Shown here piece by piece: positions 8,352-17,543 of a stretch of DNA of 50,411 bases (position 1 is the first letter of the stretch; every line of letters begins with the position of its first letter). Position numbers and translations under genes: made by a program. The stretch is from Chromatiales bacterium. Its GTDB lineage: Bacteria; Pseudomonadota; Gammaproteobacteria; Chromatiales; Chromatiaceae. The notes below the pieces were generated by a model. It searched no databases. It was given only the letters and a program-made list of their open reading frames with translations, and was not told the DNA's origin. The stretch lies in NCBI GenBank assembly GCA_022360905.1, contig JAKSBX010000101.1, forward strand, positions 1-50,411, given 5' to 3'.

Positions 8352-11176
8352 AACCCGCTCTCTATCTCGGCCTGTTGAGTCTGACGGCCTACGGCTGCTC
8401 CTCCCCGGTATTGAAAGGGGGAGGACCCACCGAGGCAACCCTGGCGGATCTGGAGACAGAACCGGTCAAGATTGAACAGAGTGCCATCGCCCCGTCTGAG
8501 CGGGATGAGGTGATCGAAAACTATCGGGCCCTGCTGAAACTCAAGCCGGATCAACGTCTGCACAGTGAAGCCACCCGTCGTCTCGCCGATCTGGAACTGG
8601 AACGCAGTGAGACCAAGCTGCTGAGTTCGGATGAGCCTGCACCAAGCAGCGAAGAGCTGAGTCAGTCGATCGAACTCTATCAGGGATTGCTGGAAAACGA
8701 TCCCGACTACAACGCCAGTGATCTGGTGCTCTATCAATTGGCCAGAGCCTATGAATTACAGGGTGAGATGTCGGCGATGATGCAGACACTGGACACCCTG
8801 ATCAGAAAATACCCGCAAAGCGAACACTGGCAGGAAGCCCGTTTCAGACAGGGTGAGCGTTTCTTTGTTGAGCAGCGGTTCAGCAATGCGGAGCAGGCTT
8901 ATGGGGACATCCTCAAACAGCAGCAGCAGACTCCCTACTACGACCGCTCCCTGTTCAAGCATGGCTGGTCACTCTTCAAGCAGCGCAAGGTGGAACAGGG
9001 CCTCGACTCCTTCACCCAGCTGCTCGACAGAAACCTGGGTGACACACAGGTCATCGATACCAGCAAACTCTCACCCGCCGACCAGGAGTTGTTGAAAGAG
9101 ACCCTCAGGGTCATCAGCCTGACCTTTTCCGAACTGGGCGGAGCACAACGGATAAGCCAGTACTTCGATCGCCAGGGTCATCGCAACTACGAATATATGA
9201 TCTACCAGGGTCTGGGCAACCTCTATCTGAAACAAGAGCGGATCCAGGATGCAGCGGATGCCTATCAGGCCTTCGTCAACCTGAACCCGGCCCACCCCCA
9301 ATCCCCAAGATTGTCGGTGGAAGTGGTGGATATCTACACCAAGAACGGTTTTCCCGCTAAAGCCATCGAGAGCAAAAAATCCTTTACGCAACACTATGCC
9401 GTTGCCGGTGACGCCTGGCAAAAACTCTCAGCGGAGGATCAGAGCTGGTTGAGTGAACAGTTGCGGGTCTACCTCAAAGAGCTGGCGGAATACCACCACG
9501 CCCTGGCGCAGAAGAACCGCAACAAAAAGAGTAAGGCGATCACCGCCGAACAGGCCAAACAGGGTCAACAAGCGGCCCATTGGTACCGGCTCTATCTGGA
9601 TAATTTTCCCACAGACCCGAAGGCGGGCAATATCAGTTTCCTGCTGGGCGAGCTGCTGTTTGAGCTGAAAAACTACCCGCAAGCGGTAAACGCCTACGAA
9701 CAGAGCGCCTACCAGCTACCCAGCCATGACAAACGGGCGGAAGCGGGTTATGCCGCCCTGCTCGCCTATGCGGCGCAACAGAAACAGCTCAGTGAAGATC
9801 CCGCTGACGCCTGGCGAAAGCAGGGTGTCGAGAGCGCCCTGAAGTTTTGCGATACCTTTCCACAGGATTCCCGTCGTGCCAGGGTGCTGACCGAGGCGGC
9901 CGATCAGCTGCTCGATCTGAAGGATCTGGGACGCGCCCGGGGGGCTGCCCTCCAGGTGGCCAATCTGAAACCGGCCGCCGAGAAAAAACTGCGCCGCACC
10001 GCCTGGATCATCGCCGCCCATGCCGCCTTTGAGCAGCAGGATTTCAAGGCGGCCGAACAAGCCTATCAACAGGCGCTTGCACTGACCTCCAGCAAAGACA
10101 AACAGCGCGGCAAACTCGAAGAACGATTGGCGGCCAGCATCTATCAACAGGGATCGGCGCAACGATCGAAAGGGGATCATGGTGGTGCGGCCAAACAGTT
10201 TCTGCGTATCGCTGCACTGGCCCCGGCTTCATCCATCCTCGCAACAGCGGAATACGATGCCGCCGCCAGCCTGATTGCGGCCGGTGACTGGGCCGGCGCA
10301 GTGACCATTCTCGAGGCCTACAAGAAGCGCTACCCGAAAAGTGAACTGATCCCCGAAGTGGACAGCAAACTGGCGCTAGCCTACATGGAGTCCGGAGAGT
10401 CCCTGAAGGCCGCCTCTCAACTCGCCCTGATCTCAAAACAGAGCGACGATAAACAGCTGCAGCGTGAAGCCGGCTGGCAGGCTGCCGAGCTGTATGACAA
10501 AGCGGGCAAAAACAAGCAGGCCATCAGTGCCTATAAAAGCTATGTAAAGCGTTTTCCCAATCCCTACGACCCGGCCCTTGAGGCAAGACAGCGACTGGTT
10601 GAACTCTATGCAAAGAGTGGCGAATGGGGCAAACGGGAATGGTGGATGAAGCAGATCATCAAAGTCGACGCCAAAGCCGGAAAACAACGCACCGAGCGAA
10701 GCCGCTATCTGGCGGCCACCGCCTCGATCCAGCTGGCCGATCCGTCGCGACGCGCATTCCGCAAGGTAAAACTCAAGGCACCGATTGAAAAGAGTCTGAA
10801 ATCGAAGAAAAGCAAGATGCAGGCAGCGATCAACGCCTACAAGAAAGCCGCCGAATACGGGGTGGCTGAGGTGACCACCGAGGCTACCCATCGAATCGGC
10901 GAAATCTACCAGCAGTTCGGTGCCGCGTTGATGTCATCCGAACGTCCCAAAGGGCTGAATGAGGAAGAGCTCGAACAGTATGAGATCCTCTTGGAAGAGC
11001 AGGCCTACCCCTTCGAAGAGAAGGCCATCACCCTCTATGAGTCGAATATCGAAAGAGCGCCGCAAGGCATCTATGACGATTGGGTGAAAAAGAGTTTTGC
11101 AGAACTTGCCAAGCTGATTCCTGGCCGATATGCCAAGCAGGAAAAGTGGGAGGGGTGGATCGATGCAATCAATTAA
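8348..11176 (+). CDS. Large TPR lipoprotein of Agl/Glt-like operon
   Basis: This is a 942-residue protein from a GTG start. A short hydrophobic leader ends in a lipobox-like AYGC (Cys at residue 17), so it should be lipidated and probably placed in the outer membrane. Nearly all of the mature part is helical TPR-type repeat, with motifs such as YQLARAYELQG and AYQAFVNLNPAHP. It resembles in size and make-up the large TPR proteins (GltD/AgmU-like) of the Myxococcus gliding apparatus, but I cannot show orthology. It overlaps both neighbours by a few bases in a tightly packed operon. Confidence 0.8.
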   Translation: MKPALYLGLLSLTAYGCSSPVLKGGGPTEATLADLETEPVKIEQSAIAPSERDEVIENYRALLKLKPDQRLHSEATRRLADLELERSETKLLSSDEPAPSSEELSQSIELYQGLLENDPDYNASDLVLYQLARAYELQGEMSAMMQTLDTLIRKYPQSEHWQEARFRQGERFFVEQRFSNAEQAYGDILKQQQQTPYYDRSLFKHGWSLFKQRKVEQGLDSFTQLLDRNLGDTQVIDTSKLSPADQELLKETLRVISLTFSELGGAQRISQYFDRQGHRNYEYMIYQGLGNLYLKQERIQDAADAYQAFVNLNPAHPQSPRLSVEVVDIYTKNGFPAKAIESKKSFTQHYAVAGDAWQKLSAEDQSWLSEQLRVYLKELAEYHHALAQKNRNKKSKAITAEQAKQGQQAAHWYRLYLDNFPTDPKAGNISFLLGELLFELKNYPQAVNAYEQSAYQLPSHDKRAEAGYAALLAYAAQQKQLSEDPADAWRKQGVESALKFCDTFPQDSRRARVLTEAADQLLDLKDLGRARGAALQVANLKPAAEKKLRRTAWIIAAHAAFEQQDFKAAEQAYQQALALTSSKDKQRGKLEERLAASIYQQGSAQRSKGDHGGAAKQFLRIAALAPASSILATAEYDAAASLIAAGDWAGAVTILEAYKKRYPKSELIPEVDSKLALAYMESGESLKAASQLALISKQSDDKQLQREAGWQAAELYDKAGKNKQAISAYKSYVKRFPNPYDPALEARQRLVELYAKSGEWGKREWWMKQIIKVDAKAGKQRTERSRYLAATASIQLADPSRRAFRKVKLKAPIEKSLKSKKSKMQAAINAYKKAAEYGVAEVTTEATHRIGEIYQQFGAALMSSERPKGLNEEELEQYEILLEEQAYPFEEKAITLYESNIERAPQGIYDDWVKKSFAELAKLIPGRYAKQEKWEGWIDAIN

Positions 11177-11780
11177 TAGCAGGCTGACTGTGCTTGGATT
11201 GATTCTGCTGACAGTCGGCTGCAGCAGCATGACCACACCACAGCAACAGAGTGATGATGGCAACACAGCCACGGTTGCGACCGCTCCGCCAGCCAGTGAA
11301 AGCAAAGATCCGAAACTGACCAAGGCGCTTCAGTCGATCCATCGACTTTACAAGAAAAACAGACTCAAGCAGGCCAAGGATGAACTTCAGGTACTGATCA
11401 AAGAGCACCCGCAACAGACTGCCCCGCATATCGACCTGGGTATCATCCAGCTCGATGAAGCGACGCCACAGGCCGCAGAGCAATCCTTTCATGCCGCCCT
11501 GGCCATCGATGGGCAGAGTTCAACGGCGCACAATCTGCTTGGGGTTGCACTGAGGATGCAGGGCAAATTCAAACAGGCGGAACAGGCCTATCAGGCCGCC
11601 CTGAAACATCAGCCAGACTATCTGCTTGCCCATCGTAATCTTGGCATTCTTTACGATCTCTATCTGGCAAAACCAGAGCAGGCTTTGCAGCACTATCAGC
11701 AGTATCAAACCATGCTGGGCAGTAAAGACAAAGAGATAGAGAACTGGATCATCGACTTGCAACGTCGGGTCGGTAAATAG
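11163..11780 (+). CDS. TPR lipoprotein, AglT/GltE-like
   Basis: The start is set at the ATG at 11163 because a strong GGGAGGGG lies just upstream. A longer frame from 11130 would overlap the previous gene by 47 bases. The 205-residue product has a lipoprotein signal ending LTVGC and about three to four TPR units over residues 60-180 (for example AHNLLGVALRMQGKFKQAE). Short TPR lipoproteins next to ExbB/ExbD genes occur in the Myxococcus gliding cluster (AglT/GltE). I suggest that analogy from context and size only. Confidence 0.8.
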   Translation: MQSINSRLTVLGLILLTVGCSSMTTPQQQSDDGNTATVATAPPASESKDPKLTKALQSIHRLYKKNRLKQAKDELQVLIKEHPQQTAPHIDLGIIQLDEATPQAAEQSFHAALAIDGQSSTAHNLLGVALRMQGKFKQAEQAYQAALKHQPDYLLAHRNLGILYDLYLAKPEQALQHYQQYQTMLGSKDKEIENWIIDLQRRVGK

Positions 11781-11791
11781 AGGTGACCGGG

Positions 11792-12079
11792 ATGCTGAAC
11801 AGAAAACATTCAAGCTTGATCGCTCTGCTGCTGAGCCTGCTGATGCTCAGCTCCTGGAGCTGCTTTGCAGAACAGCGCCTCGACCTGGAAGGCACAGCGA
11901 TTTTCGGAAACAAGGAGTCGCCCAATGTGCTCTATGTGGTGCCTTGGCGGTCCGCAAAACGATTAACCGGGATGATGCCACCGGAAACCGGTCGGCGGGA
12001 TGAGTTACTCGCTCCGTTGGACCGTGATGTATTTCGCAGACAGATCGATTGGTATCAACAATATGGTGAAAAGCCCTAA
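11792..12079 (+). CDS. Small exported protein of Agl/Glt-like operon
   Basis: A 95-residue product starts at the ATG at 11792, with GAGGTG upstream. A GTG nine bases earlier is an alternative. It has a signal peptide (hydrophobic residues about 9-23, then SCFAEQ) and a short mature part with VLYVVPWRSAKR and a charged C-terminus. I do not recognise a family. The mature region (about 65 residues) is of the type seen in small partners of envelope machines. A weak hairpin (GACCTG/CAGGTC, 12128-12143) in the gap before the ExbB-like gene may tune downstream expression. Confidence 0.7.
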   Translation: MLNRKHSSLIALLLSLLMLSSWSCFAEQRLDLEGTAIFGNKESPNVLYVVPWRSAKRLTGMMPPETGRRDELLAPLDRDVFRRQIDWYQQYGEKP

Positions 12080-12177
12080 AGATTTTGACTGCGAACGCCC
12101 TATGGCAAACAACCCTGATTTTGTTATGACCTGTTATCAGGTCTTATAAACCTCGTCGAATCATAACGGAGAACCCA

Positions 12178-12828
12178 ATGGAACTCATCGACACAATCAT
12201 CCGTTTCTTTCAGGAAGGCGGACTCTTCATGTACCCGATACTGCTGATCTTTGCCGGGGGTCTTGCCATCGCCATAGAGCGCTGGATCTACCTGACCATG
12301 GCAACAGGCAGTAACAAGCGCACCTGGAAGAAGGTTCTGCCCTATCTGAATGACGGGGATTTCAAGTCGGCCATGGAGACGGCAAACAAATCGAAGACCG
12401 CAATCGGCACCATGCTTACCTATGGCCTGGCAAGGGCACGCACAGCGCGCCGCCGGGATGATGTGGAGGTCGCCATGGAAGAGGGCCTGATGGAAGCCAT
12501 CCCACGCATGGAGAAACGCACTCACTATCTGAGCACCCTGGCCAATATCGCCACCCTGCTCGGACTGCTGGGTACCATCATCGGTCTGATCCAGGCCTTT
12601 ACCGCCGTCTCCAATGCGGATCCGGCTGAGAAGGCCGACCTGCTCTCCGCCAGTATTTCGGTGGCCATGAACACCACCGCCTTCGGCCTGATGGCAGCGA
12701 TTCCGCTACTGCTGGTCTACGCCCTGCTGCAGAGTAAAACCACGGCGATCGTCGACAGCCTGGAGATGGCCTCCGTGAAATTCCTCAACATCTTCAACGA
12801 GAAGGCCTACTCCAGGAGCAAGGCATGA
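12178..12828 (+). CDS. MotA/TolQ/ExbB-like proton channel protein (AglR-like)
   Basis: The 216-residue inner-membrane protein has three hydrophobic helices: about residues 15-35, 122-145 (LATLLGLLGTIIGLIQAF-type), and 158-182 (MNTTAFGLMAAIPLLLVY). A cytoplasmic loop lies between the first two, which is the standard ExbB/TolQ layout. This family forms the pentameric stator around an ExbD/TolR dimer and converts proton-motive force into movement of a transducer. It overlaps the next gene by ATGA. Two ExbD-like genes rather than one follow, as in the AglR-Q-S motor of Myxococcus. Confidence 0.92.
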   Translation: MELIDTIIRFFQEGGLFMYPILLIFAGGLAIAIERWIYLTMATGSNKRTWKKVLPYLNDGDFKSAMETANKSKTAIGTMLTYGLARARTARRRDDVEVAMEEGLMEAIPRMEKRTHYLSTLANIATLLGLLGTIIGLIQAFTAVSNADPAEKADLLSASISVAMNTTAFGLMAAIPLLLVYALLQSKTTAIVDSLEMASVKFLNIFNEKAYSRSKA

Positions 12829-13343
12829 GAGGCCGGTTTCGCCACCATCACAAAGAAGCGGAACTGAATATCACCGCTTTTCTAAACCTGATGGTGATCC
12901 TGATCCCTTTTCTGCTGATCACGGCGGCGTTTTCCCGCTTTTCCATTATTGAACTTTATCTGCCACCGGCCAGTGAAGGCACGTTGAAACAGATCAAAGA
13001 GCTTCAACTGGAAGTCATCATTCGAAAAGCGAGTCTGGAAGTTGCCGATCGACAGGGAGGATTGATCCGTCGTATCCCGAATAACGCAGAAGGATATGAC
13101 GTCAAGGCACTGAATGAACTGCTGGTACAGATCAAAGTCCGTTTTCAGGACAAGCGCAGTGTGTTCATTCTCTCTGAACCGGAAACCAACTACGAAACCA
13201 TGGTTCAAGTCATGGATGCTGTACGCATGACTGAAAATGTCGAGTCCGGATCGGTGGTCCAATATGAGCTCTTTCCAGAGATCTCTCTGGGAGACGCACC
13301 ACCCTCCCAAGCTCCTAAAATGGATGAAGGTAACGCCTCATGA
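12825..13343 (+). CDS. ExbD/TolR-like protein with Asn at the ion-carrying position
   Basis: The 172-residue protein has one N-terminal membrane helix (about residues 16-38) and a periplasmic domain, as in ExbD/TolR. In ExbD and TolR a membrane aspartate at the start of the helix carries protons. Here the aligned residue is asparagine 21 (codon AAC, 12885-12887), in a FLNLMVILIPFLL context. Its sister gene immediately downstream keeps the aspartate. It may be a structural partner in a mixed ExbD dimer. Start and stop overlap both neighbours by four bases (ATGA). Confidence 0.88.
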   Translation: MRGRFRHHHKEAELNITAFLNLMVILIPFLLITAAFSRFSIIELYLPPASEGTLKQIKELQLEVIIRKASLEVADRQGGLIRRIPNNAEGYDVKALNELLVQIKVRFQDKRSVFILSEPETNYETMVQVMDAVRMTENVESGSVVQYELFPEISLGDAPPSQAPKMDEGNAS

Positions 13344-13852
13344 AGATGTCGCGTCGTGCGAAACGCATGGATCGCCACCACCGAAGAAACAAAGGATCAG
13401 CGGTACTGAATCTGGTCTCGCTGATGGATATCTTCACCATCCTGGTGTTCTTTCTGCTGGTCAATTCCGGCGAAGTCCAGGTATTGCCCAATGCCAAGGC
13501 CCTCAGCCTGCCCGAATCACTGGCCGATGTGAAACCCAAAGAGAACCTGGTGGTGATGGTCAATCAGCGAGAGATACTGGTACAGGGTCATCGGGTCATC
13601 GATCTCTCCCTGCCACTGCCTGAAGGCAACCTGCTGCCGGCCCTGCAGGAAGAGCTGCAGCGTCATGCCGAGCGTTCCAAACGCAGCAGTATTGAACCTT
13701 TCAAAGGGGCGATCACCATCATGGGTGATAAAGGCATTCCCTACGCCCTGCTGAAACGGGTGATGGCAACCTGTGCGCAATCCGAGTATCCCCGTGTCTC
13801 CCTGGCTGTGCTCAGAAAAGCTGAGCAAAACAAGGGAGGGCAGACCCTGTGA
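13340..13852 (+). CDS. ExbD/TolR-like protein with conserved Asp
   Basis: A second ExbD/TolR-like subunit of 170 residues. It has a basic N-terminus, one membrane helix (about residues 22-42) and a periplasmic domain. The ion-carrying aspartate is present at residue 30 (SLMDIFTILVFFLL, codon GAT at 13427-13429). It begins at an ATGA overlap with the Asn-variant ExbD and its own TGA overlaps the GTG of the TonB-like gene. The pair would make an asymmetric stator core with the ExbB-like protein. This is inference from sequence. Confidence 0.9.
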   Translation: MKMSRRAKRMDRHHRRNKGSAVLNLVSLMDIFTILVFFLLVNSGEVQVLPNAKALSLPESLADVKPKENLVVMVNQREILVQGHRVIDLSLPLPEGNLLPALQEELQRHAERSKRSSIEPFKGAITIMGDKGIPYALLKRVMATCAQSEYPRVSLAVLRKAEQNKGGQTL

Positions 13853-14820
13853 GAGTCTCATACCGACATTCCGAGCATCTGCCGTGGAACAATACCAGTG
13901 CCGATGAACGCCGCTTTCATCTGATCATCGTATCCACTCTGTTTATCGCGATGATCCTGGGGCTCTTGGTACCCATAGTCCAGCTACCGGAAAAGGAGCG
14001 CTTCAAGAAGCAGACCCTGCCACCCCGCCTGGCACGGCTGATCCTGGAACAGAAACAGGCACCACCGCCAAAACCTAAAAAGATCGTCAAAAAAGAGCTG
14101 CCCAAACCGAAACCTAAAAAAGAGAAGAAGCCGGAGGTCAAGAAAAAACCCGAGCCGAAAAAGAAACCGGTTGAGCAGGTCGCGAAGAAGAAACCCTCTC
14201 CGGAAGCGGCGCGAAAAAAAGCCGCCAGTTCCGGTCTGCTGGCATTCGCCGATCAACTCGCCGACCTGCGGGAAGACCCGGTGGTATCGAGTGTTCGTGG
14301 TGCACAAAAACTCTCCAAAGAGGGCCGCAAGACCTACACCAGCCAACGCTCGATCATCTCTTCCGGTGCAACCAAAGGCAGTGGCGGTATCAATACCGCC
14401 GCGCTCAGTCGTGATACAGGTGGCAGTGGTCTGAGTAACCGCGCCACCACTCAGGTTGAGAGTAAGGACATCACCCAGGGCAGCGAGGCCGCGGCGAACA
14501 ATCGCGGTGCCAGGGGTAAAGATCACAAAGGCAACCGTACCAGAGAAGAGATTCAACTGGTGTTTGACCAGAACAAGGGGGCGGTCTATGCCCTTTACAA
14601 TCGCGCATTGCGTAAAGATCCTTCGTTACGCGGCAAAGTCGTCCTGGAGTTGACCATCACCCCAGCGGGTAAGGTGAGCAAGTGTCGGATCATCTCCTCG
14701 GAACTGAACAATCCGAAGCTGGAACGCAAGCTGGTCTCACGCATCAAACTGTTCAAATTTCCCAATAAGGATGTAGATACCGCGGTTGTCTCCTACCCGA
14801 TCGACTTTCTGCCATCCTAA
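13849..14820 (+). CDS. TonB-like energy transducer with AgmX/PglI-type C-terminus
   Basis: The 323-residue protein (GTG start) has a membrane anchor at about residues 23-44. A long Lys/Pro-rich stretch over about 65-125 is typical of TonB-type proteins that span the periplasm. A Gly/Ser/Thr-rich linker follows, and then a C-terminal domain of about 90 residues (from IQLVFDQNKGAVYALYNRAL). That domain looks like the AgmX/PglI C-terminal domain of Myxococcus gliding proteins rather than classical TonB. It is the last gene of the nine-gene operon and probably carries force from the ExbB/ExbD motor to the TPR lipoproteins. Confidence 0.87.
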   Translation: MRVSYRHSEHLPWNNTSADERRFHLIIVSTLFIAMILGLLVPIVQLPEKERFKKQTLPPRLARLILEQKQAPPPKPKKIVKKELPKPKPKKEKKPEVKKKPEPKKKPVEQVAKKKPSPEAARKKAASSGLLAFADQLADLREDPVVSSVRGAQKLSKEGRKTYTSQRSIISSGATKGSGGINTAALSRDTGGSGLSNRATTQVESKDITQGSEAAANNRGARGKDHKGNRTREEIQLVFDQNKGAVYALYNRALRKDPSLRGKVVLELTITPAGKVSKCRIISSELNNPKLERKLVSRIKLFKFPNKDVDTAVVSYPIDFLPS

Positions 14821-14853
14821 TAACGAACCCGACCGGCCCACTGAACGAGAGCC

Positions 14854-15828
14854 ATGATAAAGAGAGCATCGGGCCTGCTTCTGCTGTTGCTGCTGTTACC
14901 GGCCTTGGGCCGGGCTGAATGGCTCAGTGATCAGGCCAGCGTTATGGGAACCCGTATAAATGTAGAGCTCTGGCATGAAGACCGGGCACTGGGTGAGCTG
15001 GCGATTGCCACTGTGATCGATGAGTTCAAACGCCTCGATGAAAAACTGAGCCCCTACAAAACCGACAGTGAACTCACACTGGTGAACCGGATGGCGGCTG
15101 AAGTGGCGGTCGATATTTCCAGTGAGTTATTTCATCTACTGCAAGAGTCCCACAACTATGCAAAATTGACTCAGGGTGCCTTTGATATCACCTTTGCTTC
15201 GATCGGCCACCAGTATGACTACCGGACAGGCAAAAAACCCAACCAACAGAGCACTCGACAAGCCCTGCCGCTGATCGACTACCGACACATTCGACTCGAT
15301 GCAAAAACCCAGACAGTCCGCTTCCTGCGCAAGGGCGTACAGATCGACTTGGGGGGAATTGCCAAAGGTTATGCCGTCGACCGGGGTATTGCGCTGCTGC
15401 GTGAAAGAGCGATTGAGCATGCCTTGATCAGTGCCGGTGGTGATAGTCGATTAATTGGTGACCATCGAGGCAGGCCCTGGCATATCGGCATTCAGGCGCC
15501 CAGGAAAAAGGCGGCCATGGCGGCGGTGCTTCCCCTCGCCGATACCGCGATTTCAACCTCGGGTGACTATGAACGATATTTTGAAGCCGATGGCGTGAGG
15601 TATCACCACATCATCAGCCCGAAGACTGGGCACTCCGCAAAGAATGTTCAGAGCGTCACCATTCTCGGTCCAAACGCAACTCGCACAGACGCCCTGTCGA
15701 CCAGCATTTTCGTCTTGGGGGCGGAAGCAGGCATGGCCCTCATCGATTCACTCGACGATGTGGAGGCTGTCATCATCGACCGTGATGGACAGATGCTGAC
15801 CTCTGCAGGGCTGGACAGCTTCCACTAA
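14854..15828 (+). CDS. apbE: FAD:protein FMN transferase
   Basis: ApbE attaches FMN covalently to threonine of exported flavoproteins such as NqrB/NqrC and RnfD/RnfG. The 324-residue protein has a signal peptide (about residues 1-22) and the family motifs: DLGGIAKGYAVD near residue 167, ISAGGDSRLIG, STSGDYERYF, HHIISPKTG with the conserved histidines, and TRTDALSTSIFVLG with the catalytic-site aspartate. It lies 33 bases after the Agl/Glt-like operon in the same direction and may be co-transcribed. No clear flavoprotein target gene is in the window. Confidence 0.93.
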   Translation: MIKRASGLLLLLLLLPALGRAEWLSDQASVMGTRINVELWHEDRALGELAIATVIDEFKRLDEKLSPYKTDSELTLVNRMAAEVAVDISSELFHLLQESHNYAKLTQGAFDITFASIGHQYDYRTGKKPNQQSTRQALPLIDYRHIRLDAKTQTVRFLRKGVQIDLGGIAKGYAVDRGIALLRERAIEHALISAGGDSRLIGDHRGRPWHIGIQAPRKKAAMAAVLPLADTAISTSGDYERYFEADGVRYHHIISPKTGHSAKNVQSVTILGPNATRTDALSTSIFVLGAEAGMALIDSLDDVEAVIIDRDGQMLTSAGLDSFH

Positions 15829-15870
15829 AGCCGCAACTGACTCAAGCTAAAAACTCATGCCATCGGTGAG

Positions 15871-15981
15871 CTAAAAATAGAGCTTCTCCAAGGGCTTGCC
15901 ATTGACAGATATTTCACACTCATCCCCCATCTTGGCCTTTGCCGACTGCACACCTCTGGCGACCGCACCGAATAGGCCACC
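15871..15981 (-). pseudogene. 3-prime gene fragment abutting a palindromic repeat
   Basis: On the minus strand, 36 codons (starting GGLFGAVARGV, ending GKPLEKLYF) run into a stop at 15871-15873. The frame begins exactly where the repeat at 15982-16094 starts, and the repeat supplies an immediate in-frame stop upstream. This looks like the tail of a gene whose 5-prime part was lost. An alternative is a 20-residue peptide from an internal ATG. I do not recognise the family. Confidence 0.4.
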
Positions 15982-16094
15982 CTAAGAGATTAACCGCCAA
16001 TGAACGCCAATCACCGCAAAATGCCGCAAATATTACCGCTTCTATTTGCGTAAATTCGCGGTGATTGGCGTTCATTCGCGGTTTATTCTCTTAG
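15982..16094. repeat. Long imperfect palindrome, dispersed repeat copy B
   Basis: The left arm (from 15982) and the right arm (ending 16094) are near-perfect reverse complements over about 37 bases, differing mainly by one base and a one-base gap. They are separated by an AT-rich middle. The right arm contains the block shared with 384-409. It is a full-length MITE-like member of the family also seen at 371-417 and 40733-40790. Together with the gene fragment it fills the gap between apbE and tgt. Confidence 0.8.
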
Positions 16095-16113
16095 AGCCTG
16101 TTAACCTAGTACT
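16091..16113 (+). repeat. Short dispersed repeat around CTGTTAAC
   Basis: This is a partial match to a 28-base repeat also present at 25111-25140, 27837-27864 and 37141-37168 (opposite strand). The shared core is a TTAG-G-CCTGTTAAC block. Here it adjoins the end of the long palindrome, just downstream of the tgt stop codon. Confidence 0.5.
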
Positions 16114-16135
16114 CCTTCAAAGTGATATTGCCGGA

Positions 16136-17263
<1,128 letters not shown>

Positions 17264-17356
17264 CTATCGTCGACCGACCATGCAACGCATGATCAAGCAC
17301 AATCCTAGGAAATGTTATGTTCTGTGAACTGGTATTAGGGAAATCCCTAATATTTC

Positions 17357-17384
17357 TTGACTTCGGCTCTCATAATATTAGAAA
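17357..17384 (+). promoter_or_regulatory. Candidate promoter of small RNA
   Basis: TTGACT (17357-17362) and TAGAAA (17379-17384), 16 bases apart, match five and four of six sigma-70 consensus positions. It points toward the hairpin-plus-U-tract at 17451-17478 and away from any coding gene on this strand. Confidence 0.4.
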
Positions 17385-17390
17385 ATACAA

Positions 17391-17478
17391 ATGTGCTGAT
17401 CATTACGCATCAGCACACACTCCTCCATCCTCCTTTGGTGGAATACTTCAGCGCGGCACCCCTGCCGCGCTTTTTTTT
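17391..17478 (+). ncRNA. Candidate small RNA between tgt and queA
   Basis: The predicted transcript of about 88 bases has three parts. The first is a perfect 8-bp hairpin (17393-17400 with 17409-17416, 8-base loop). The second is a single-stranded CU-rich stretch with repeated CCUCC anti-Shine-Dalgarno sequence (about 17417-17433). The third is a rho-independent terminator with eight U (17451-17478). It lies on the plus strand while both neighbours, tgt and queA, are on the minus strand, so the terminator serves neither. The CU-rich loop suggests binding to ribosome-binding sites. Targets are unknown. There is no coding potential of note. Confidence 0.5.
17451..17478 (+). terminator. Rho-independent terminator, plus strand
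   Basis: GCGCGGCA (17451-17458) pairs perfectly with TGCCGCGC (17463-17470) across a four-C loop, followed by eight T. On the minus strand there is no U-tract, so it acts only on a plus-strand transcript. Confidence 0.85.
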
Positions 17479-17543
17479 GCCTTTCTTTCAGAGTCTTGCT
17501 CAATTTATGGCCAAACTGATGCCCCGATCGTTTCATCAGGTGT

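Noticed and set aside
12128-12143. Short hairpin before the ExbB-like gene
   Set aside because: The stem is only six pairs and has no U-tract, so it is not called a terminator.
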